The translations under genes were made by a program, and so were the position numbers. The notes under the pieces are model-generated. The model was not told where the DNA came from. It did no database searches and saw only the letters and a list, made by a program, of their open reading frames with translations. A stretch of 64,000 nucleotides of DNA from Paragonimus heterotremus (lineage: Eukaryota > Platyhelminthes > Trematoda > Plagiorchiida > Troglotrematidae), in assembly GCA_013368495.1 (NCBI GenBank), contig LUCH01000426.1:16109-80108 (forward strand), read 5' to 3'. The number at the start of each line of letters is the position of its first letter. The first letter of the stretch is position 1. This document shows, one piece after another, positions 32,301-45,339 of the stretch.

Positions 32301-35300
32301 GCAAACGCAGGTGGTGTAATAAGATACCAAACTAGACGCAAACACTCAGTTTATATTCACCCACTAAAGAAAGGAAACGGTTCAGAATGAGTGGACTCAT
32401 ATGTGGTTTGCTATAATCGTTGCAATGCAACGAAAAGACGTGGAAAATATCGAGACATAATGTGTTGCGGGCGTTGTATTCTTCAAGTGGGAATGTGATT
32501 GTGAGCAGGTAGTAATATTCCAGGGATTTGGGGAAAATGTGTAAACTTCAGATAAGAAAGTACGGTTCATCAGTCGGAGAAACTCGCAGTGATGGGCGTA
32601 TTTCATTGGCGAAACGATAGGGACGTTGGATTTGAACGTTCGTTATAGTTGTCGTTATTTGTGCAATATAGTGGAGGTTCATAAGCCGAATGAAACTAAT
32701 TTTGTCTGCGAAAAATGGTGATTCTGAAGGTTGGGACCCTGAACTGGAGAGACATAAGAGGGCGGAGTTTTAAAGCATGGAAGCAACTCTTGGAATTGGT
32801 CAAACTTTGAATCTGGGTGGTCACAATCGGGTTCAGTCATCCGAACAGCTCGCGACTGAACGATAACAGCGGAATTAAATAAAGCGAACATACCCTAAAA
32901 ATCGACACGCAGATAGAAGATGAATGCGTATGTCAGCAGGATAGCTATTTCAAAAATTTTCTACTGATATAATCAACATAAAATTGGAAACTTTAATGAA
33001 AAGTTGCGGTGTAACATTTTTTTTACAAGAGTAAATATTTAGGTATTGGGTCACTCGTTGTAATATAACCGGATATTATAGTGGCGACTAAGCTTCTTTC
33101 AAGAGCCCTTATCGTTGGACGCTTCTGGCAAAGACAAACTGCAAAATACAGAACTGCTTGTGCTACACACCAACATGTACTCTCAACCATAATTAGTTTG
33201 AACGCTTATCTTGTGTTGCTCCAATGAGTGCATTTTTGAAAACAGTTGATAAGTGTAACATGGCAAATGAGAAAGAATCTTGGTAGTACATTTATCCAAG
33301 GCATTGATGCAGACGGAAACAACACAAATGATCGATTGGATACTGTAATACGCACTTCAAATGTTTGATTGAGCTGGGCATAGGTAATAATAACATAGCT
33401 GGATGAGATTGATGCCGAAGTGATAAATCACGAAATAAATGATGGTGAGTGAACTTACAATGACTCTGTCTGCCAAAATTAGAAGACATATAATCGTAGA
33501 GATATGTGAATAATGCCCTAGAAATAAGAGGGTACTACAGAGTAAAACTCTAAGTTGTTTAGCAGATTTCAAAGTTAGTTTGACGACTAATTCAACGGAT
33601 AGTGAAACTGAGTCGGAGAAATAATCTACTGTTGTTTCAGTTGAAGGTCAGTGAATGTACCTCGTTGGGTTCAACACAATCGGTCTACTTTTGATGCATT
33701 TTACTATTTCCACTGAATTTGTAGAAGCAAATTTTGTAATCTCCGGGTAATGCTATAGAAGGTACCAACATCATCAGCCTATTTATACAGTAAAGCTGAA
33801 ACTTACTTAAGGCTTTCTCATCCATAAAACGGAGAAATGGTTGACTGAATGACACCCTGAAGAAACACTTAACCTTGTTCTATCTGCTGATTTGAACATT
33901 ACCTTAAAAATAAGCAATTTGTTTGTCGAGTCCATTCTTGCAAAAGAGTTCTGCTTCCACACCCCGTTATACAGATAATAAAATTGCTAGAAAAGTAAAA
34001 AAATTGATAAATTTAAAGAGAATTTAGAAGTAACGGGTGTTTACTAAAACAGAACTGTTTTCACTCCACTGTGGATAACATTCTAGGATAGACTTTTCGT
34101 CCCAACTGCTTACAGAACACATTGTCTTGGGATCGGTGCAACAGACTCTCAATGCAAGTGTGATAATTGGGTAGGAAGCTTTATGATCAAGCCCGTCGAT
34201 GTGCTCAGTCGACTGAAATATTGTTGTCAGTGACCATTAACAAATCGTATTTGAGTTAACATTACCGACGGGCTGTAATACTGTACTTCTGTCCGAAAAA
34301 GCGTACACACTTAAACAGTACAGGATGGAAATCGATTATTGGTGTAAGTCTCTTTCCTGTGGATAGCCCATGTCTCAGCCATTGCATTGAATTCGGTTGG
34401 GCAACGATTCTAACTAATTTGGTGAACCGGGTCAGTTTTTATTGCTTCTTAAACATGGGAAACTATACAACCATCCTATTTTAGCTTCGTTTTCTTTTTG
34501 TCGTCTACCACTTAATAGCATGGATGACGTAATTGCCTAATTACAGAGAAAATGTGGTAATCTTTTCGCCTACCTCATTTGATCTATTGTTAATTATGTT
34601 CTGTTTACGTCACAATAATTTTTACTCAACTCAGAGGTTTCTCGATAATCATAACCATTTAAGATGATTACGCGTGATGTCTGAAAGTCGTTGCGGAGAG
34701 CATCACCAAGCCATTTGAGACAAATTATTATCATAACGTAAATGAATAACATGAACACTGTCAGCTTTCAAAATAGCCACGCTTTCCTAACACGTCAATA
34801 AGAGGGCTGTATTTCTTATTGTTGCCGTAACCTGATATTTTCTAGAGTTGGTACAATTCTGAATGGTAAATCAATGCTAGCGAACTCCCAGTTTTTGTGC
34901 AAAATGTCATACTGAATAAATTTTTTCATCTTACAGCAAAGCATAGCGGCCAGTCCTGTTGTAAGAGTGAGAATTATATTTGTTGATGGTATTCCAGTGT
35001 TGTTTACATCATTGTTCTGTTTATTCTGGTAGAATAAACGGCATATTTTGCATACTGAACGTTATGTTTATTGAATTGATTATCGTATAAAAAATTGTTA
35101 AAGCGTTGCGTCGTTCTGTTGTTAAATGTTTTATGAAATTGTGTCCATCCACAGTATGCGTGCTGGATCACAACTGGCTGGTTTACACGGACTTCATTCC
35201 GCATGTTTACAATCGATCATGTTAACAACAAGTGAAAGATATTGAGTGAGAATATAAAGCCAAAGTTGTTAATACCATTAGAATACTGCTGCGCTGTGAA

Positions 35301-38300
35301 TTCGCTGAGCACAGATGCAACCTGTTTGAATAACAGTTCGACCAACTTGCGTTAGCACTTACATGGCTAGTTTAAGTGTTGATCTAAGTGCCGTGTGCAA
35401 GCCAATACAGTTTCCCTCTGTTAACCAGTTGTTTCATAGCAAGCCAACAAGAGTTGAGAGTGATTGTGTCAAGAGGTTAAAGGTGAATTATGATGCTTAA
35501 ACTCTGTTTTTTAAAAAAAATTGAATATCGTATGGATTGAACCGCACGCGCACAAAATGAATAACAACCCTCACATTCACATAGACGCTTAGCTAACTCG
35601 TTTTGGAATGAAGCATTGGATGTGGTTTTTGCCGTTCCCAGAGATCCTCAGTAGTTTCAAGACTGGAAGGTAAACTCCAGCAATGCTTCATGAAGCATTC
35701 GATCGAATAGTCAAGTTGAATGCGAAAGCCGCTTTTTTCGATTACTTCTCCCACTACTCATCAGTAATGAAAATTTCCCTTGGAGATTTAATGATCCAGA
35801 AAATTCCACTCAGTGGTAATTATCATGGAGCAGTTGACTGGAGTTAACTACGTCCCGTTCGAGAGGATCAAGCAATATGATCATGAGTCACAAACAAGTG
35901 TGGTTGTTGGCTCAGTCATCATAAGTCTTTCGTCATAACCGCTGGCAGGTCATTGGCACGGCGGCCAACATGATTGTCTCACGAGGACGTTGACCTACTT
36001 CGGGTCCCGATCATCACAAGTGAATACATTAGTGACGTGCTTCAAAAAGGGTTAAACTCAAGAGGGACTAAGTGAAGGTTCTGTTTGCTTAATAAACTTG
36101 TGATTAGTTGTGTGATGTGTAACCTCTTCCGAATAAACTACTCTGCCTGTCAGTAATAAGTGTAGTGATTATATTTGCTCGTTTTGCTCTAGTTAGGTGC
36201 CTTGTGTACGGGAGTTAGTTTTAGCACCAGGTTGAATGACACAGACAAATTAAACTTGGGTTGGCGTATTATTTTTTTACCATGTGAGCAACGATTTGTA
36301 GAGATTTTACTAAACATTTCATCTACCAAGTGTGAAGCGGACTGACATTTCGATTCAAATCCTGAGTAATCGGTGGCTCATTCACGACAGTCATAAAGCC
36401 GGACCTTATAGTGTTTGAGAGTGGAGCAGATGCTTATCCCAACAGTGGCGTTGAGTAGCCTGAAAGAAAATGTATTCACTGAAAAGAACAAAAAGTGGTA
36501 GATCAAAGCCTGCCTCAGCTGCCAATCATCCCCACACCTAATTAAACCAAAACGGCAATCATTTTGTTGATTGCCAATAGGACCGTTTTTGTGAGAGTGA
36601 GCTTCTTCTAACGTTTATTGAAAAGTTCATTCTTGATAAACTCAATGACTAGTTGACTGCCCAGAAGGATTGTTGTAAGTGTCCATGTCCGTTTTTTTCT
36701 CCGTAGTGTTAGCAAGAGTTATTTGTGAACATCACTTATCCACTGCACTGTGGAATCACATTGACTAAAAATGAGCTGATGATGCATGTAGTCACTTATG
36801 TTACAAATTCTTTTTCGGGTACATGCTGTCTTTGGCTGATCCTACTACTGTACAGAAGGCATTAACTCGCTTTTGTTCGCAAGTACTCACTTTTACCTGA
36901 CCTTACTTATCCTGTAGGAATCTACACACCAGATCACGCTGAAACAGTGGGTGCGGTCGTAGGCACAATCCCAGTACTACTGGGAAACCTCTGCGCCCAC
37001 TCAAGCAAGCGGTATATCATTTACGAATTATGACATAACGAAACAGCCACACAATTTTGCTTCCTTTTGCACAAAATATTGTATGAAACCGGCCACATTT
37101 TACGAAATCAAATCGTTTTCTGAATGAATTTGGCAGATTATTACGTAGTACTATAAACCACGCAGTAGGATGTACCATACAGAAGAATATGTGGATTGTC
37201 GTATGTTTCTGGATTATCACTGCTTATTGTTTATAGAACCACAATGTGAGTAATATAGAAATAACAGTACCAGGTGAAAAAAATCAGCAACTTCAATTAT
37301 AACGGAAAATTCAACCACGAACGTATTCATTCTTCACGGAGGCTGGGACGTGACAACCAGCCTGATCTATAGTAATGCATATAATCCACATTGGACAAAT
37401 GAGCAAAAACGTAAACATCCTCTGTGATAGTTTCAAACCTCCGAAAGAGAATTTATCGGTTTGTTAAGGTAATAGATCTTGGAACCAACATTTCTTTCTA
37501 AACATTCTGACATTGGGTTACCTGGAGATCTTAATTTTGTTGCTATAATTTGTTTGTTTGTTTTCGTATTTTTAGTTGTGTTTTAATGTTAATCAGTGGA
37601 TTCCACTTCTTGGTTTATTTAGGAAGTAGTCATTTTTGCTTGTGTAATAAGAAGGCTCTTGGCTTTGTTAGACTTTTAAATCTACTATCACGTTTACCAT
37701 TAGATTTTGACCGATATAAGCTATGTTGATCATTTGCAGATTTCGAGTTAATAGAAGCTTTGTGTACGAAAAACTTAAAACATTTGAAGTTTAGGCTCCA
37801 GGTTAAACAATACTGCAGTGTTCCAAAATAAATTTGATCTACAAATTACTGAACCGAAAGCAAAATCAGACAACCGGGAATATGATGTTGACGGCATTTC
37901 ATCAACTTTACATTGACTGCAAGCTTAATCAAATAGTCCCTATTTTTTTAACGTAAACACAGGGTGTTGTTTCGTAATGAGTGGAACAACCAATCAGACT
38001 GTTACACAGTGATTTAGTGAAGCTAAACCTCCGTTATGTACACTCACTGTGGTTTGATTAAATAGATAATTTCTCGTAAATGTTGTAAACTAGTAATTGA
38101 AAACATGACCTTCATTTCATTCAGGGTTATGCGAATCGTCGAGTCCGATCTTCCGTGAGTTAATTCAGTTTTAATTTCATTTGGTGTCCTAATACACAGT
38201 GATATCGTTTGACAAACAGGAACAGTAGATTTGAATGGCGGTACCCAAACACTCATTAGAGAAATGTATGTTGTCGGAGTGAAAGGCTCATTTCATTGGA

Positions 38301-38330
38301 TCATTTTGTGATCAGTTAAAGAGATCTACA
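29331..38330. other. Nine-kilobase stretch without recognisable genes or transposon domains
   Basis: AT-rich and quiet. Short open frames only. Candidate very short exons on + are at 31789-31818, 31901-31933, 34937-34960 and 38125-38154 (see findings). This may be intronic DNA of a gene with tiny exons, or plain intergenic DNA. Confidence 0.3.
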
Positions 38331-38339
38331 CTTTTAGAG

Positions 38340-39405
38340 TCGCTTAAACGCAGGGTTGTACTGACCAAGTATGTGAGCAAACTGTCGGCACTTCACTCCC
38401 ATACTTCGGCTCAGGCCACGGCTTACGGTGAGCTGTCTGACAGTTTCAGCACCACGAGCGGCGTTCTTCAAGGCTGTCCCCTTTCGTCATGGACGAAATA
38501 ATGGAGGACTCTCTGCGGCACTTAAATTTTGCTGGTGTGGACCTCTTATCTAATGCAAGGCTGACTAATCTTGATTATGCCGACGACAAGGTGTTGCTGT
38601 TTGACAACTTTCAAGTGGCACAAGTAATGGTGAACGCAATTTCGCGTTCTGCTAAGTACTTCGGAATGCGCTTTGCAGCTTCAAAATGCAAAGTGCTTTT
38701 GCAAGATTGCTGTGATTACGTAGATTTAATGTTAGACAATGAAGTCATGGAAGTTGCTGACCGGTTTGTATATCTGGAAAGCTGCATCAGCGACGGCGGC
38801 GGAGGTGTAGGGAATGAAATAGAGGCGCGTATTTATAAGGCTATAGCGGTGTTTACTAATCTGAGGCACTGTTGGCGACAGAAAGGTATCTCTCTGAAGC
38901 TTAAGGGTCGCGTATAACAGACAACAGTGAGGGCTGTATTACTTTACGACAGCGAAACCTGGCCGCTCAGGGTAGAAGACGTGAACCGTATTCAGGTGTT
39001 TGACCACCAATGTCTGCGTTCAATCGTTCGTATCGGGTGGCACCAACGAGTAAGCAACGAGGAGATTAGGAGGCGGGTGTTTCTTTTATTCAATCACAAC
39101 ATTTGTACAAACTTAGATGGTTAGGCCATGTACTAAGGATGCCAGCTAATCGCTTGCCACACCCAGCACTGTTTGCCGACGCTGCGGCCGATTGGCGCAA
39201 GGTGCGAGGTGGACAGATGATGACCTGGCGTAGACAAATGAAATCGTTCACGAATGGGTTAGTCACTGTAGATCAGGTTCGTCTCCCGGGCTGGAGCCCT
39301 CGCGGCTCACAGAGTCGATGGCTTGAAACTTTAAGTGAGATGGCGGCTGACCGAGCTCAGTGGCGTGAATGTTGTCGTTGTTTGTCCGAGTTGTCTGTGA
39401 AGTGA
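38340..39405 (+). pseudogene. LINE ORF2-type protein remnant: RT palm and C-terminal region
   Basis: Three segments. First, 38340-38485 encodes the RT A/B region up to GVLQGCPLS. A small deletion then shifts frame, losing the expected 'SPFLFNF'. Second, 38489-39124 reads MDEIMEDSLRHLNFAG, LDYADDKVLLFDNFQVAQ (catalytic YADD intact) and FGMRFAASKC, with a TAA at 38915-38917 where the sister copy has Tyr, then SETWPLRVEDVNRIQVFDHQ. Third, after a frameshift near 39100, 39103-39405 reads LRWLGHVLRMPANRLPHPAL and a Trp-rich tail. It is not functional but only a few changes from open, so probably the youngest copy here. Confidence 0.8.
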
Positions 39406-39695
39406 GTGCACTTAATGACGCGGGACAGTGAAAGCCGTGATGAAGCTGTCTTGCTGATGACGCCTCACTTTCACTTACAGCTCGATTGTTTGTTTGCAAG
39501 GTGTAGGCGCCTTGATGTTGTATGTTTGAATGTAGATATGGCTATCTTTAGTGATTAGGTCCCCTCCCCTCTCCCTTTTTTCTTCTCTCTTCCTAAACAG
39601 ATTTTGTTTCTTCTTCTTTATGGTTGTGTGGTAGTTAAGCATCAGTGTGAATCACTGATGTATTGCTGTCTATGATGATGATGATGTCGATGATT
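38340..39695 (+). mobile_element. RTE-like LINE, 5'-truncated, best preserved copy
   Basis: Begins in the RT domain (frame with ALHSHTSAQATAYGELSDSF and SGVLQGCPLS), continues through the palm and the C-terminal region, then about 290 nt of 3' UTR ending in a (GAT)n run at 39674-39690. Pieces of the same family lie at 25085, 26955, 47020, 52728, 54905 and 59620. The short tandem-repeat tail and the lack of poly(A) fit RTE-type elements. The clade assignment is inference. Confidence 0.8.
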
Positions 39696-39699
39696 GCAA

Positions 39700-42600
39700 T
39701 CATTAATTCCTTTTGTAGTGGTGGGTTGTAGTTGTGGATAAGTGTTGCTTATCGAGAGGTTACTGCTGATTAAGCGCCCCTGTGTTGGCAGTCAGAGCAT
39801 GGTTACACAGATTGCTTCCGTCTCATCTCAGTTTGCTGTCAGTTGCGCTGTTTGCTTAGTTTTCGGCCTACGTGTAATAAGCAAAGCACTTGACTAACTG
39901 CATAAAACATCTGACGCAGATACATTTCTTACGTGACTGTACAATGTATCATCGCGTCTAGGCTTTGTTGAGATGAGTAGGTCACTCAGTTTGAGAGCAC
40001 GTACAGTCTAATTATAGTAACACCTCTGTCGGCAATTGTCATTTCATTTGGCTGGTCTTCATTCAATCAATCTATTCGAAAATAAAGTACTGGTGTTTCG
40101 GTTACAGTAGACCAAATTCGAGACATCTGAATAGATAACATCAGGAATTATCTTTGGGAACTACTGATATGTCTGTGCTGTTCTGGTAGATTGTATCTTA
40201 AAACAAGCGAACATCTGCCTCCACAAAAACTCATGTTCACACGAATATTGTTTAGGCGATAAACTTCACGAAACTTGGGCTTATCGTAGCAATTTGGTTA
40301 CTTGAATTAATGTCATATCTTTCAGTCTATGGACAGAAGTTCGAACGTCAGTATGAAGTCAGACGCACGTGGTCGCTAATCTGTCATGATAAATTACACG
40401 TTGGTAAAACAAGCGGACTGCACGGAGTACGCGGAAACGATCTGTTGTAAAAATGAGTGGAATATTGACCAGTGTTATTTGACAAGATGCATCCTCAATT
40501 AAACTGAAGTTTTACACTACCTAGCTTGCGGGTAGTCATTTTAACAACAGTGTTTCATCCGTTAGGAAATTGCTCCTCTTTTGGGTTGGCACTTTGTGAC
40601 TCAGCCGGTTTTCACATGGAAACATGAGAGTATCTGGCTGTCAGTTGGATTTAGTGGCGTGAATATTGATACCGTTTTACTGAATTGTCCCTGAGGTAAT
40701 GACAGTTAGCTATTGAGTAAAGTAATAATAATTAACGGGGTGGAACTGTGGAGTCGGTTTTACTACGGTGGACTTACCCTCATTCAAAACTCAGCGGTTT
40801 ATTTGCAAATCGTTGGAGGTAATACGGAGATGTCCGGAAATAGACCCCGTTCCCTTCTTTTCTTCTACGATGAGATTAGGGTTATGTGTTCTCATTCGAA
40901 AGTCAACCCCGATCACAGGTATGTTACTGCCAGTTTAGGACAACTTTTTTATTTTCGTCATATGTCGTCCATTTTTGCATAAAGCATTTTTTAGGTATCT
41001 GTGGGACACGTGAGAATGGAGTTGACTGACAGTGAATCGGCCGAATGGTTGTTGGTTGGAGTCGATTTCGAGAACACCTTGTGTGAAATAGAAAGTGATT
41101 ACCTGTTGACTAGTTTCTCGCAGATAAGACGGGACGCTGAACTACGAACCTGTCAAGTTTTTTAAGAAACACACCTACAGGCTGAATATCATGACTTATT
41201 AATTTTGCATGTGCACCACACGAAGGCTGGGTATACTGTATTAGTTAAAACAACATTGTCTTGACCCTACTCAGGTAATCTCAGAGCATTCTTTATCAGT
41301 CTGTAGTATGGTGGTTCAGTTGGATAAAGTCTGTTATCCTTGCAGTACCCCATATTTTGGTTGAGTTAATCACAGTAATAAGCTGAACTGAAAAGGGAAT
41401 TATATGACGCGCTTCGTTTAACATTAGATGTCAGTTCACTTTACGGTTGGTCACTTATGGCCACCTATCCAATGTCATCTGTATTAGGGTACATTACCTC
41501 ACGGCAAACCCTAAATGCGTCAAAATGTCAGCCATATGGAAACATGCTTAAATTGCAACATTACCTGGTTACTTCAAGTTATCCTTTCGACATGATAGGC
41601 ACTTATATTTGGTTCAGAAAACCACGGCGTAATCTGTTGTCCGCAAACAGCACCAGATATGATTTACTTTGAAAATCAGACTTCACCTGTCAGACATTAC
41701 AGTACAACTCTATACTATACGGTTGCTCCGCGGATGGAGTGAGCAAAGACAACAAACATGGAGCAGAACAATTTGGAAAGTACATGTTCCTAAAGAAACG
41801 GATAAACGGAAGTTGAATCCATTACAATTAAAGCACATTTGTTATTGAAAGTACAGGTGCCACTATTGGTAGATCAATCTGTAATTTGGTTTTACTATAT
41901 TGACCGAGAGTAAGAGCCGTGATTTTCCAGGTTTCTTGAAAAACTTTAGTTGAGGGAGAAAGCCAACGTTGTGAGCTGTCAAAAAGTAAAAACTGCACCC
42001 GTGGCAGTTAGGAGGGTGTTTACAATAAATAATTATTGAATCTGTAACGGTTAACTCATTAGGTAACTACAGTTTTATCATGCCATCATCAGAAATTTAT
42101 TTGAAATAGTCCTTTCAACGTTATCTTGCTTTATTCAGATTGCATTTATGGACAGATATGTGGCAAGTTTCATAGCAAGCATGTTTCAATAATTTGACAT
42201 TTTTTGTTCTAGTTTGTTATTTCCTTCTAACTTGTGACTCTTTCAAGAACGTTGTCATAATTTTATTGTTTAACATAGTTTTCCTTACCAGTTGATTGAG
42301 CTTGCAATCGCCAATAGCAATACTGCTCATTAACTTATAAAGTAAGGCTGTCAAAGTGAATAAAACCCGCTTATATAGAATTGTTTTTTTTTGAAAATCT
42401 ACCCCAAAATTGTACGCTGACTTAGATTACGTTTGAAGCCGATTAAGGGTTTTCAAGTTAAAAGCATACTGTAAACAACTGTCGGCAATATTTTTGGCAG
42501 CATCCAAACTTTTTCGCAAATTTTTCAAATCATGCGTACTGGTTACAAACCTGTGAGTATGGAAAGCACGCAAGACTATCAGTAAATGAATTGACATGAA

Positions 42601-44895
42601 TCGAGGATTCTGCTGAACGTAGGTCAAAAAGGTGGAAGCTAGGTGACTTTGCGGTTGTTCAGATATATCCCAGGGCTTCATGAAGAAATTGAAACTTGTC
42701 GATTAGGCTCGTTTTGGAGTTTCCGTGAAGTCCGTGTCCACAGATTAGGGTTAGACAGCCACATTCCTGGAACATATCCAGCCGCCAGGATACGACAGTT
42801 TACACCAGTGGTGTGAGATTTGACCGTTTCGGGGGCGATCAAAATTTAGCTGTGAAACCTCAACCTATGCTCACGGGAGTATTTTTTTCAAACATTTGAG
42901 TTGCTATGGCATACGGTCGTTGGAACGAGTGAAATGACATCAGAGTAACTTTAGATTTCTTGAGTCCGGTATAGTGGTAATAGATGGAGATTAAGATAAA
43001 GTTGAAATTGCTATGATCAGTAGGGTTAGTAAATTTTAAATTTCACCAATCTCGAACGAATGACACGATTGAACCTTTAACAAGAAGTAACCAGAGTTGA
43101 CTTTCTTGTGACTGCATCTGAAATGAACGAAACGCCAACACCCAATGACGTTCTAACGCAAGCGACACATGGGATAAAACGAGAATTAAAAATCACGAAA
43201 GCATACGTTTACATATATTTTACGGGCAGTTCACGTGTATATTTATGCTAAATATGAACATAAGATATTGTTACGAGTATTGAAACATTTTGTCACTCAA
43301 GTACGGACCATCTAGGATTAGGCATATAGAAAAAAGCTGTTTATTTTATTGCCATTTAGTTTCAACGTTTCTTCTTTGCTGATCGTTGAGTTTCTACATA
43401 CTTCCTAAGTTATTTTGGCTATGCCCACATGTGAACATGATTCCTGACAGTTTTTCTTTACTTTTTCCAGTTATCCAGGAAGATGCATCGAATGGTACGT
43501 TTCTTTAATACCTTAAGGTTCACCAACATTCTTATTTTTTTCAAGGGAATGGATACATTTATTGGCGATGATTGTTGCAACAATTTTTATTCCAGCCCCT
43601 TCATATCTCCTAGCCAATGCTCAAAGATTCAGTGAACATTTATATTATACACTGACAAGCGTGTCTTACGTAATAAAAAACCCTAATTTTAATGCACTCT
43701 CTGCGCTAAAGTGAAGTTGATAGTTTGTTGACAAACAAAAACAGCAAGGTCATATCATCGGCATTAGTTTGAAGTCAATACATTTGTTGAACAGGATGAC
43801 ACTCACTGTTCTCATTCAGATTTGTGGTATTTTTTGCAAAATGTTCTGATTAAGAATCTTCAGCTAGAGTGATTGGCCTGACCTACCTTTGCTATAGAAG
43901 TCTAGCTAAACAAACTTTAAGTGACACTGGAAAACTAACCTCCATTCGTAAAGTTAACTTTTTTCAAGCTCCTTTACATGTGACCACCACTAGTTCATTC
44001 AATTCAGAACACTTTCAAGGGACCTGTTATGTAGGGCAACGAGAACAAAACGACTGACGGTCGATTCGAATGCAGAAGATGAAACGATGAGTGAAGTTTC
44101 CTCTCTAGTTAGTCGGTTGGAAGATACTGGTGTTCATACAGAACAAGGTTGTGGCTGTTCAATAGGAGTAGGACACACTTTCTGGTGAACTGAAACACCA
44201 GGACGGGTCATCTTCGACAGTGCTTTCACAGGAGCTGAAAGTGCTTACTGGAATCATGCTGACTCTAAACGCGGAAAGGTGAACGTTTATAGAAGTCACG
44301 TAAATGAAAGAAGGTCGTTCACAACGTAGAATCAAGAAAAGTGATAGAATGAACAACCCACATAAACGTTGATTACAGTGACTTCAGTAGCGGCGGTAAA
44401 ATTAGTTTTATTCATCATTCGGTCAATGCAATTTCATAAAAATGTGACTGGCTAAAGAGTGGATGATGCGGCCAATGTGAAGTGAGCAAGCCAGATCCAT
44501 TCGGCCGAAAGTTGCAAATCACCCTGCTTATTTTCTCTCATAGAATGTACGGCAAGTTAGTCAGCTTTGATGATAGGTTTACAAACTACCAATTATTGAC
44601 CTTGTAGCGTTTTAGCTGGTGTGAGGTCATTCGACATTGACATGGTATTCTAGGGTCAGGCGTGAGTGAAAATGACATCCTTTTCAATAAATTAGTAGAT
44701 GCTTACAACTTTGTTTGCCTGATCTGTTGTTTGAGTTTGAATTAATTGTATTATTGGCTACTTTTAGTTGCTGAACATTCATAGGATTAGTAATTACGGT
44801 GTCACTGGTTGTCTCCTTCATCCGAATGACATCGACTGATGAACAGTTTTCTCAAGTCCCCTCCAGATTCCCGTAGAATTCATAAGAAGTCACTT
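39700..44895. other. Gene-free stretch
   Basis: No recognisable protein domain. Candidate tiny exons on + lie at 40795-40818, 40995-41009 and 43471-43494 (findings). Confidence 0.3.
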
Positions 44896-44899
44896 TTTA

Positions 44900-45335
44900 C
44901 AAACAGCTGTTTTCGGTAATTTTCATCAGGCTATTACAATTACATGGGATAAATGCGAGTTATATATGAAAATTATAACTTGTCAAATAGGTCATAAAAA
45001 CACAGGAGTGGTGCGAATTACAGTCTACTTGAGGAGGGTGGGTGAATGTGTTGTAGTGTTACATGTGCCTGTCATGAGACATACGTTCATCAATGTCGAG
45101 TAGTTCACGCTTGCTCGGGTTTCCAGTGGATGTGGAATGATTGGCCATAGGAGGTTGAGGGTTTGTACGAAGTGTTTTTGGGCACATAGACTGGGGTTGT
45201 GGAGTCTGATAGCGGTAACGTCAGCCGTTGATAACACTCGCACTCTGACAGCTCTGAAGCAGGATTGACGAACGTTGTAGATGACTCATAACGCTTCATC
45301 CGGATTTACGTGGTGACCAGTGTCAAGTGGGAGTC
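44900..45335 (-). pseudogene. Penelope-like element C-terminus and 3' region
   Basis: The minus strand has one frame with a single stop: DTGHHVNPDEAL, stop, VIYNVRQ, then VLSTADVTAIRLHNPSLCAQ KHFVQTLNLLWP. This is the PLE GIY-YIG C-terminal helix, matching the copy ending at 19088. Below it, noncoding sequence leads to CTGATGA (44923-44929) and GAAA (44911-44914, complement), spaced 8 nt as in the PLE at 19144. This is probably a decayed hammerhead. Confidence 0.7.
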
Positions 45336-45339
45336 AATC

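Noticed and set aside
36918..36950. 33-nt + strand micro-exon
   Set aside because: Donor GTGCGG is weak and the most compatible phase would create a stop at the preceding junction.
39674..39690. Stand-alone (GAT)n microsatellite
   Set aside because: It is the tandem-repeat tail of the LINE copy ending here.
44544..44576. 33-nt + strand micro-exon with a very strong acceptor
   Set aside because: Donor GTTTAC is weak and two of three phases contain stops.
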